This document shows, piece after piece, positions 55,841 through 64,000 of a stretch of 64,000 nt of DNA. The translations under genes were made by a program, and so were the position numbers. Below the pieces are notes generated by a model. That model did not search any database and was not told where the DNA came from. It saw nothing but the letters and a program-made list of their open reading frames with translations. Source of the stretch: Ecdyonurus torrentis. Lineage: Eukaryota > Arthropoda > Insecta > Ephemeroptera > Heptageniidae. Where the stretch lies: assembly GCA_949318235.1 (NCBI GenBank), contig OX439127.1, positions 29,154,953 through 29,218,952 on the forward strand. The letters are read 5' to 3'. How positions within the stretch are numbered: the first letter of the stretch is position 1; the number at the start of each line of letters is the position of its first letter.

Positions 55841-57772
55841 AGTGTAAACTTGAAATAAGTGTAAACTTAAGTTTTGCAAGTGAATACTTGGTCAATGTAT
55901 ACGTGCTATAATTTATGTGTTAGAAAGTTTTTGTTTTTACAATAACAGTATTTTTATTGCTTGGTATAAATCTAATTCACGCATAGATGTTAAAATAATT
56001 ATGTTTAATTTGTACTCAAAATTTAAAATTGATTTGCAATATATTATAATGTTGTTTTTGCCCTATTCCATAGACTTATTCTTGAATAAAAGGTGAACGT
56101 GTTTAAGAATTTATTTCAAATTCTATGTATATTAGCATTCATATTGTCTCAAAGGAATGTTTTGTTGTATCTGCAAACGTTTTTAATTTGACTTTGATCC
56201 TTACCTCATATTTTCATCATTATTTTATTATGATGCAACTATTATTTCTTAATTCTTAGGGGATGATTTGTATAATGTTTTCTGCTTAATAGTTCTGCTT
56301 AATATGAAATGCAATATAGATATTGTCCGGTATAAACTCTTAAAAGTTAAATTTTAGAATAAATACCACAAACAAGAACAATTTCAAGAATTAATTTTCT
56401 TTTTCTTTGTTGGAAACGATTTTTGTCATCTACAAAATGATTTTCAAGCTAGATTTTTGTGTAAAAAAAAAATGCTGGAATTAAATTTTATTTCAGAGTG
56501 TGTTTTTGTCTTTTTCATGCATTTTGATACCAATTTCAAGATTTATTCTACCATCTATAAGACCTAATAATAAAACTAAAAAAAGAAAAATAATACCTTA
56601 GAGTGTAACAAATGTTATTCGTATGCTTCAAATTCTTATTAAAATAACGTTGCACTCTAAAATTAACTTGAGGTTCCTCAGTTTAAATTGTTATTAAATA
56701 AATATTTTTCAAAAAAGTTTAAAATAAGTTTCTTATATGAATAAGTCTATAACATATAATCTTATCTTTAATGATAAAGACGATGATGAAAAACTCTTGA
56801 CGGTAGCTGTACACTTCAAATTTAACAATAGCTAATGCCATAACAAAAAATAAAAAAGCTTAAAGATAAAAATGCCAATCCCGGCTTATCCACTTAATAA
56901 AAATATTTGATATATTTTATGGAAAAAAACAGTGAATTTTTATTCTTTGACGTAGAAATTTTATATCTTTTTTTTTTTTTTTTTTTTTTTAAACTTATAT
57001 TCTAAATACAAAATAATCCTATTATATATATTTTAAATCCTATGACTTATAGACTAGACGTCAGTTAAGGAAAAGAAGAAAAGGAAACATTTCACGCGTT
57101 AAAAGATATTGTACGTTATAAAAAAAGTTCCGTAAACATTTCAATTTTGACAGCTTCTAATTTTGTTTGATAAAAATAAATATGAAAAGAAAATATAACA
57201 AAAAAGAAAGTTAAATAACTTTATACTTTATTTATTTTTATAAACATGAAAAAAAAAATCTTATATCATTTATGTAAAGTTTAATATTTGATCACTCACT
57301 TAATATATTTATTTACAAGAAATTTTACGTCAAACTTTTTAATGTGACTCTACCTCATAGTCTAGCTCTTATATGTTAAGTACCTTTTAACATACTCTCC
57401 ACGTTTCTCTGTGGAATACAAGATGTCGAGTGAATTTTTTTTATCTGTCTTTTTTTTTTCTCTCTTCTTTATTTTTTCTCTCTCCTTTCTCTTTACTCAA
57501 TATAAAGTAATTTTATTTTTTATAAGTTGATACAATGTTATAAAGTTTTTAGTGTAAAATACATGAACTTTAATTTTATACTTACATAATTTACTTATTT
57601 TTGTCACGATTATTATATAAGTTGTATGAATATTTTTCCAACTTATTCTTTTAAGAATAATGAACTTTTTCGATTTTTTTTTAATCGTGGTTGAATAATA
57701 AAATACCAGACATTTCCAATTATCCTAAGAGAATAATGAATTATATAAGTTCCTTGATTACATTGTTTTATT

Positions 57773-57775
<3 letters not shown>
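55841..57775. other. Gene-free AT-rich DNA
   Basis: No gene is recognised. A T23 run lies near 56969-56991 and pyrimidine-rich tracts near 57447-57493. Confidence 0.55.

Positions 57776-57860
<85 letters not shown>
57776..57860. repeat. (TA)n microsatellite
   Basis: A perfect TA array of about 85 bp with a GTATGTAT edge. It accounts for the Tyr-Ile stretch in the 128-codon frame 57691-58077; the rest of that frame has no recognisable domain. Confidence 0.96.
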
Positions 57861-57868
<8 letters not shown>

Positions 57869-58219
57869 ATATATTAATGAAAAATGTTATAAGTAGATTT
57901 GGACTATTTCATAAATTTTACTTTGTTGTGTACGAAAGTTTCTTAAAATATTGTAAAACTACAAATTACTTTTGTATAAGTAAGGTGTGCAATATAAATT
58001 GCAACCGCAATACAAATACAACCAATAAAATTACCACTTGTCTTCCTCTACAGTTATTTGCAATTTATAACAAGTGATACATTTTTGTTGGTCATGCATG
58101 TATTGCATATTAATCAACAGTACATAGTGGAGGCAATGCTATAATAATAACACTGTCTGTTTGTGGTTTGCTACGAGCCAGAAATGCTCAGAACTAACCA
58201 CCCTCCCATCCGCCTATTG

Positions 58220-58220
<1 letters not shown>

Positions 58221-58296
<76 letters not shown>
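58221..58296. repeat. (CT)n microsatellite, interrupted
   Basis: A CT array with one G and one T interruption. Confidence 0.95.
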
Positions 58297-58299
<3 letters not shown>

Positions 58300-58759
58300 C
58301 ACTTTGTATATTTAATGCGATACGGTATACAGTAGACCAGAAGTCATAAAAAAAACTTAGAAAAAAACTTTAAAAAAAAGTACATATAATGAACTAAAAA
58401 GGCAAATACTTAATGTTTGTGACAAAAAAAAAAAAACAAACAAACAAAAAAAAACATTCAACTATTTTCTTCATATTTTTAACTTTTTTTTATTTATTTG
58501 TCTTCTCTAAATTTATGTATTCAATTCCATAAAATATCAATAACACCAATATGTATAATATTGCACGCATAACTGGATTTGTGAGAAATGGTGAATTTCT
58601 TTTCTAGGTTTAAACAATACTCTGCTTGACTCCATATGAGGATATATAAATATTTGGTAGTATAATATATTATACTTAAAATAGGTGTAATATTATATTT
58701 AACCTAACTTATTGACCGATACAATAAAGACCACATTATTTTATATTTATGCTAATATT

Positions 58760-58975
58760 TTAAAATAAATTTACATCACACATTTTATGAGGTTGACGTT
58801 TTGATGCTAATGCCGATTGATGACCTTTCATAGAGCAACTTAAGCCTGAGTGTTTTATTACAGGTTTATAAACATACATTCTTGCATAATAATTAAGCAA
58901 TTTTATAAGTTTTTTTTTTAAGTTAGGAGCAACATGGTCTAGTTTAGATGTTTCCAAAATGCTCCTTATTAAAAA
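58760..58975 (-). pseudogene. Possible retroelement polyprotein relic
   Basis: The minus-strand frame reads IRSILETSKLDHVAPNLKKK then LIKLLNYYARMYVYKP, with ordinary charged composition unlike the low-complexity frames around it. The pattern, helix-forming L-x-x-L-x-x-LL-x-x-Y-x-x-x-(F/Y) ahead of a short acidic or loop segment, recalls the linker that precedes the reverse transcriptase in LTR-retrotransposon polyproteins. There is no ATG, no catalytic motif, and the frame ends after about 65 codons. A chance frame is the main alternative. Confidence 0.25.
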
Positions 58976-59222
58976 AAAAGTTAAAATATAAAGGTTTAAA
59001 AAAGAAGGTTATAACAAATATTTTAAAAACAGTACAGAAATATAAATTAAAAAACACATGATAATTATATTTAATTAAGTGACATGATTTTTAACTTTTT
59101 TTATTATTATTTTTTTTTCTTATTGTAAGTTTTTTTTCTTTCTGCAAATCTCAAATTATGAGTATTTTATTCAAAATTCAATTGTATATTTATATATATT
59201 TGATACTAAAGTAAAATTAGAT

Positions 59223-59305
<83 letters not shown>

Positions 59306-59548
59306 CACACACAAACGTTTTCTCAAAGAAAAGAAACATTGGTAAAAGTCGTAATAAAATCTTAAATTTAACGTATTTTGCGTTGCTGAAGTGTGTACAA
59401 CAAATACCAGATCCAGTTTCAACTTCCAAGCTCAATTTCATTGAGATTGATCTTCATTCATTGTGAAAAAACCTTTTCAATAAAAGGTATAGAAAGAGAG
59501 AGAAAGAGAGAGAGAGAGAAAAAGAAAAGTCAACCACTTTCTTTTTAT

Positions 59549-59598
<50 letters not shown>

Positions 59599-60069
59599 AT
59601 AATGTATTTTTATATCCATTGAAAAAATTTATAGTGTTATAATGTATATTTTCGATGTATTAAAAAATATATATTATATAAATTTTTATTTACAATTTTT
59701 TTTTCTTTCTTTCTTTTTTTCTTTTTCAGCTTAAAATTCCTTTACTGTTTTAGTGGTTGTATAACAAAATTTAAGCATTATAAACGTGGTGATATTTATT
59801 AAATTATGAAATAATCACTACTATAATATTAAGCAATAATAAAAATATATTATATAGTTTCATTTGAAACATGCACTAGGTGATTTCCAATTATCAGTCA
59901 AGCTGTCTTGGTTTGTTATCAGTGAGTGTACACGATGTGCCGGCTTACAGCTCCGAGTGCCAGTCTACCTAGCTTGCAGCTGTTTGTCATATCTACCACC
60001 TGTCTACGTACAGGTGTGTGTGTTAAATAACACCATGCCGACCGCTGATATGCATCCTGTGGTTCTAAG
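58976..60069. other. Gene-free AT-rich DNA with (TA)n arrays
   Basis: TA arrays lie at about 59229-59301 and 59556-59595, with a decayed GA run near 59489-59530. From 59880 to 60170 the sequence becomes less AT-rich and carries an open 103-codon frame (59864-60175). That frame spans the dispersed 52-bp repeat and is more likely repeat-derived than a gene. Confidence 0.5.
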
Positions 60070-60121
60070 AGTTATGCAACCGGTTGAACAAATGTGCTTA
60101 ACAAATTGCATAATCTTCAGG
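60070..60121 (+). repeat. Dispersed 52-bp repeat, copy B
   Basis: Partner of 5309-5360, about 79 percent identical by hand count and in the same orientation. Here GTTATGCAA and TTGCATAA bracket a loop of about 33 nt. The surrounding 59880-60170 patch may be the body of the same element. Confidence 0.55.
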
Positions 60122-61448
60122 GGCTCCGAAAAAAATGGCGGCGTTCTACATAAAATTCTTCCTGATAAATTTTGAGCTTTTAAATTATATATAAAAATAT
60201 ATATATATATATATGATTCTTTCATGCTACAAACAAAATGCATTTAAAAATAAAATTCTCCACTTGCATTATAATATACTACATTGTTGCAAATTAATTA
60301 ATCAAATTATTCAAAATTTAATGTAGATCATGAATGCATTTTTTTTTCTGAATTTCATATATTTAAATAAATACCATTTTATTATTATTATTGAAATAAA
60401 CAAACTCAAATATACAAAAAGAAGTGATGCTATTTATATTACAAAACAAAAATGTATGGTAAATATTTTTGATGAAATGTTAATAAAATGATTCTTTGAA
60501 GCGTGTAACAGCTATTTTTGAAGCAGCAGGCTTTATCGATGTACTAAAACTAATTATAAGTGGCATCATTTAGCTTATGTCAATGACAGGCATATATCCC
60601 ATGCATTTTAATCACTGTGAAATACGATGCTGGTTATCATGTCAAATATTCTACTATTATAATCCATTGATTTTATTGTTTATTTTTAAAAATATTGCAA
60701 ATATATCAAAAAAATTTCCTCATTATAATCAAAAGTTTATATAAATTTCATTTATAAAAATTGATATAGATAAAATATATTTCTTTAGCAATAAAATTAG
60801 CCTAGTAAAAGGTAAAATTAGTTTATATTTAATATAAAAAAAGCATTACTATATTTTTGTTTTCCAATAAGTAAACTCTGATAAACTGCAAACTAGAGAC
60901 ATTAAAAGGAATTTCTTAGCAGCATCGTAACACCTATATAATCTTAAAAAATTAAAAAAAAATTACAATTCTTAACTATACTCTTAAGCACTAAGAAAAT
61001 GAAATTCTATTTAAAATACAGATTCTAATTTACTTTTGCATTCTATTGTCATGCATTTGCTACAAAATGTTGTAATAAAATTTTTCTACTTACTACTTGT
61101 TAATTATAACTATTAACTTTCAATGATAGCTTAAATGTACTAATACGTATTATAGATACTATTTAACCTATATTAAGATGGCAAGGGTCAGGTTTTAATT
61201 AACTTTAATCACTAAGCAGCTATATAAATGCAATCCTCTCACTCACTCTCTTACTCTTTATTAATTACCTTTTCTATATTGGTATAGAAGTGTATCATGT
61301 TTCATAATTAAGAAGTTATAGGGTTATATCATAAAATAACTGAAATTTATATCATATTTTTTTATATATTATCATTTTATTTACCAATATATTAATTAAG
61401 AAAAAAGAAAATAGAAAATCATATTTAAGAAAAATAGTTTTTTTTTTT
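60122..61448. other. Gene-free AT-rich DNA
   Basis: No coding exon, RNA gene or repeat family is recognised. Confidence 0.55.
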
Positions 61449-61808
61449 TTATACCTCAAAATCCAGTAAAAATATGTGAAAAATACATTGCCATAAGGTT
61501 TCAACTGTAGGTAGAAGGGTAAAAACAAAAGGCAGAAATCGATGAATCCTCACAACTTCTTCCAACCACCCAGCAAGCAACAGTGTGTGTGTGTGTGCAG
61601 CTTGCTGGCTACTGTCTTGCCTGCACAGGCTGCTCCCTCGCCACCGTCTGCAATGGCCAACAGCACAATATATGGTGCACTTCAGTTGCAGCCAAAAAAT
61701 TATCATCAATTTGCCGTCAAAACATGCATGGCATTCAAAGGAGCCACGTATGTGTAAAAATAATAAAAATATTGATAAACAGCAAAACATGCCAAACGCA
61801 AACTTCAT
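61449..61808 (-). CDS. Uncertain small open frame, 119 codons
   Basis: This ATG-initiated frame lies in a GC-richer island (about 61540-61760). It begins with a hydrophobic stretch (MKFAFGMFCCLSIFLLFL) that would score as a signal peptide or signal anchor, followed by a Cys-containing region (ECHACFDG, CTIYC, GHCRRW). It resembles no family I know. Two plus-strand frames (61542-61757 and 61583-61837) are open over the same island, so base composition alone may explain the lack of stops. On the plus strand a GTGTGTGCAG-like acceptor near 61600 and a GTATGT donor at 61748 would bound a possible exon. Coding status and even strand are unresolved. Confidence 0.2.
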   Translation of the reverse strand: MKFAFGMFCCLSIFLLFLHIRGSFECHACFDGKLMIIFWLQLKCTIYCAVGHCRRWRGSSLCRQDSSQQAAHTHTLLLAGWLEEVVRIHRFLPFVFTLLPTVETLWQCIFHIFLLDFEV

Positions 61809-62471
61809 TCAAAAATATTAAAAAATTGCTTCAATAATTATTATTATTACAATTTATATTTAAAAACGTTTAAATGATTATTTGGTAATTTTATATAAAA
61901 GTTAATAATCACGCTAATAAATTCCCAATAATATTTTAAAACATCAAAGAGAAGCTTTTGGCTGCAAAATGCTTTTTCTTAATGAATGAATTTATCTCAA
62001 ATGTTAAAAGTTTCTTTAAACGATTTTGAGAGTTTAAAAAAAAAAGTTATATTTTTCTGTGCCTTCTTTTTACCCCCCAAATAACCCTTGGCATTTACTT
62101 AAATTGATTAATCTTACCAAAAAAAAATCATACTATTTTTCTTTCTCTGTTTTTATTTTCTCAATATATTTATTAAATTACTTTATATAATGTGCTTAAG
62201 AATTCAAAATATAAAAAATGCTATTAATTATTGTTGAAAGGAGTCAAGCAGGTTGAATGATGGATCATTTCCTTGTAGAATTGTGATTGTATTATTCAAA
62301 TCCATTGGTTGGAAAGTGTTGCTGTATATAATGTGTATGTATCAATTTTGGCTTAATGTGTCAACTCAATTTGTTGATAAGATATATATAATGTTTAGGT
62401 GTTAAGTTATTTGGCCTTCACTTTCTCTTTCACTTCCTCTCTATCTGTTTTTCTCTCTTGTCTCTCTATAG

Positions 62472-62610
62472 TATGACGTAATGTGTTGTTGTACTAAAAA
62501 TAGAAGCATCAACTTTTACCACAGGGGCTGTCGGAAAGAGGAGATTAATTCAACGATGTTTTACAAATACTACATACGATATAGTAAGCGCAAAATTGAC
62601 CTAGAGATGT
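62472..62610 (+). other. Possible terminal exon after a strong acceptor-like tract
   Basis: A pyrimidine-rich tract of about 55 nt ends in CTCTATAG at 62471. The frame opens exactly there and stays open for 45 codons, to TGA at 62608-62610. The reading includes CCCTKNRSINFYHRGCRKEE, with normal composition. Upstream the frame is closed by the TAG of the acceptor itself, as expected at an exon edge. No partner exon is recognised, so chance remains likely. Confidence 0.2.
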
Positions 62611-62635
62611 GAAAGAAAATGAAAGGGGAATGCTT

Positions 62636-62649
62636 GTTTCTATGGCAAC
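62636..62649 (-). promoter_or_regulatory. RFX X-box motif
   Basis: GTTTCTATGGCAAC on the plus strand reads GTTGCCATAGAAAC on the minus strand, a perfect match to the RFX X-box consensus GTNNCC-AT-RGNAAC with both half-sites. In animals RFX factors use such sites to drive ciliary genes. It lies about 750 bp from the CpG-dense region at the right edge. Function is inferred. Confidence 0.5.
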
Positions 62650-63162
62650 GCATACTACGGGGGACGTTGACCTCTTTACAACGTGTTTATATTTTTACTC
62701 CTCGTAGTATTTTATCGTAAAACTATTTATATCATAAAAACATTTTATAAATGTATGTTATTGTATTATAACCAATAAAATAATGTTATTGCATTGCAAG
62801 TTCCAATAATATTGTTTATTCTTGCAAGATTTTTTTATTACTATTTTTTTTATAACTACAGTTGTTTACAAATTATATTGTACTTTAAATATTTTGTTAT
62901 TTTTATGTCATCTGTTTATAATTGTATTGATAGTTCATCTATCAATAACAACAATGTATGGGGGGTTGGATTCATAAATCGAACCATTATTTTATTTTAT
63001 TATGTCATTCATTCGGCTTCCAAATGCAATGTCAACTATTGTTTCGTGTATCTAACGCAAGATGAGTAAATAATTTTGTATGCATATTATTATGAGCTAT
63101 TAGATAAACATGCTTGCGAGCTGTCACATGGCAGGCGTGAGGTGGGCGTGACCACATGGGGG

Positions 63163-63182
63163 GGGAGGGGAAAACCCCTCCC
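63163..63182. other. GC hairpin with adjoining G-run
   Basis: GGGAGGGG (63163-63170), loop AAAA, and CCCCTCCC (63175-63182) form a perfect 8-bp GC stem. Eight or more G at 63158-63165 overlap its left side. It lies in a GC-richer patch, 63105-63225, that has no recognised gene. Confidence 0.7.
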
Positions 63183-63377
63183 AAATCTTTGTCAGCTGCC
63201 GCCACATTTTTGGACGTGGTCATACATATGTATGCTCATCAATTAATTTTTTTTTTCTATAAGACTGCTTCTACTATTATTTAAAAAAATAATAAAAAAA
63301 TTATATAAAGATGTCATTAAGGATAGATAAGGGTTTCAGGAATTCAGGATAGATAGGATTTTAATTAAAACACTTAC

Positions 63378-63737
63378 CACCGATGAAACTGGGGTCAAAG
63401 ATTTGGTCGTAGAAAATGATGCGAGATTCGCCGGTTCGAAGTTCTGCAGTGGCGGTAGCGGTACGTAACAACACGTGAGTAAACAGCAGGCGCAGTCAGC
63501 AGCGACAGTGAACAGCAGCGGATTGCCGTAGTGTGATAAAACGAACGCGGTAGCGGCGGCAAGAGTAAAGTAGTAGAGTAGTTTGAAGTTTTGAGTAAAA
63601 CCTAACGAAAGCACAGCAGCGCTGTACTGCAAAAGTGGACATGTGCACAATGAAAGTTCGAAACTAGCGACTGCATCGGTCGTAAATGCATTTATTACGT
63701 CAAAATCGAATAAAAATAATAATAATAATAATAACAT
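63378..63737 (-). other. Putative 5' exon with GTAAGT splice donor
   Basis: On the minus strand the GC-rich sequence runs to ...TTTCATCGGTG and then GTAAGTG (donor at about 63379-63373), after which composition drops to AT-rich, intron-like DNA. A 133-codon frame (63737-63336) is open across the exon, but its first residues come from a (TTA)n microsatellite and it has no recognised domain. A 48-codon frame from the ATG at 63640-63642 ends before the donor and would be an upstream ORF. A third frame reads ESRIIFYDQIFDPSFIG up to the donor but has no ATG. The exon is best read as mostly 5' untranslated. No gene can be named. Confidence 0.35.
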
Positions 63738-63890
63738 GGGTGAAAGTGAATTAAAGTCGTTAAGTGAACTTGGCGCTTATTCTCCAGCTGATTGTCGTGA
63801 GAGGGTGCATTTAACCACGAGCGCGCCGCGCGGTAGGCAGGAGGTGTTAGACTCGCGCGGTTGCCCTAGCTGACTCGTCAGTCAGACTCG
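63400..63890. promoter_or_regulatory. CpG-dense putative promoter
   Basis: This is the only sizeable CpG-rich stretch in the window, with clusters such as GCGGTAGCGGCGGC near 63547-63560 and GAGCGCGCCGCGCGG near 63819-63833. An arthropod-type initiator TCAGTC lies at 63878-63883 on the plus strand, with GGAGAC about 10 bp later. With the minus-strand donor at 63.38 kb, a divergent promoter is possible. There is no TATA box at the expected distance. Confidence 0.4.
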
Positions 63891-63897
63891 GAGACAG

Positions 63898-64000
63898 TGC
63901 CGTAAGGACATAAATTTTGAAAACTGCTTCTCGTTTCAAAATTTAAAATATGAATTAAATGAAGATAATATAGTTCTCTCTCTCTCTATGTATATATATA
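63898..64000. other. Right edge, AT-rich with CT/TA microsatellite
   Basis: Sequence downstream of the initiator returns to AT-rich and ends in a (CT) run followed by (TA). If a plus-strand transcript starts at 63880, this would be its 5' leader, cut off by the window edge. Confidence 0.4.

Noticed and set aside
57691..58077. 128-codon frame
   Set aside because: Its centre is a (TA)n array and the rest has no domain similarity; stop avoidance is due to the microsatellite.
59864..60175. 103-codon frame with balanced composition
   Set aside because: It contains the 52-bp dispersed repeat and has no recognisable domain, so it is more likely repeat-derived; noted under the repeat instead.
63643..63873. 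76-codon plus-strand frame containing an Asn run and MGESELKSLSELGAYS
   Set aside because: It lies in the putative promoter, starts upstream of the likely initiator and includes an (ATA)n array; kept only as a possibility, not called as a gene.

Overview
The window is AT-rich, gene-poor eukaryotic DNA, roughly three quarters A+T by eye. It is packed with very long, almost uninterrupted microsatellites: (GT), (CT), (TA), (GAA), poly-A and poly-T. No intact protein-coding gene, rRNA or convincing tRNA can be supported. Almost every open frame is a read-through of a microsatellite or a short chance frame. The host is a metazoan. The evidence is mobile-element families typical of animals (hAT, Tc1/mariner-like MITEs, non-LTR retrotransposon tails), a bilaterian-type CTCF motif and an RFX X-box. 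The GC-rich right edge, with an arthropod-like initiator TCAGTC, leans towards an insect or other arthropod. A mollusc cannot be excluded, because long dinucleotide arrays are also common in cephalopods.

Layout. From 1 to 14.5 kb there is intergenic DNA with (CT), (GT)56, A20(GAA)64, A47 and T46 tracts, an 82-bp imperfect tandem duplication and a CTCF-like site at 11.88 kb. From 14.57 to 18.48 kb lies the most structured locus: two inverted arms of 609 and 608 bp enclose a complete 1327-bp non-autonomous hAT element with an exact 8-bp target duplication, and a second 189-bp foldback MITE. From 18.5 to 37 kb there are small repeats, including a two-copy 40-bp hairpin, a foldback at 25.2 kb that recurs at 49.4 kb, a LINE-like 3' end at 25.9 kb, and T79 and (GAA)37 tracts. 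From 37.7 to 38.0 kb is a 310-bp TA-flanked MITE carrying two perfect CRE sites, followed by another LINE-like tail. From 40.4 to 40.65 kb there is a G-quadruplex-prone, promoter-like patch. From 44.3 to 44.45 kb there is a relic of the C-terminal end of a non-LTR retrotransposon protein on the minus strand.

From 46 to 56 kb come (CT)61, a hairpin at 46.8 kb, a 144-bp MITE at 51.3 kb, a 493-bp element with 22-bp perfect terminal inverted repeats and an internal 33-bp minisatellite at 52.9-53.4 kb, and a LINE 3' end with a (TTTGAA)6 tail at 55.8 kb. At 58.8 kb there is a possible retroelement pol relic on the minus strand.

The last 2.6 kb look closest to a gene. They hold a GC-richer patch with an open 119-codon frame (61.5-61.8 kb), a splice-acceptor-like tract, an X-box at 62.64 kb, a G-rich hairpin at 63.17 kb and a CpG-dense region at 63.4-63.9 kb. 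That region has a perfect GTAAGT donor on the minus strand and a TCAGTC initiator on the plus strand, which suggests a promoter with a 5' exon, possibly divergent. The interest of the window lies in repeat structure and possible regulatory sites, not in proteins.
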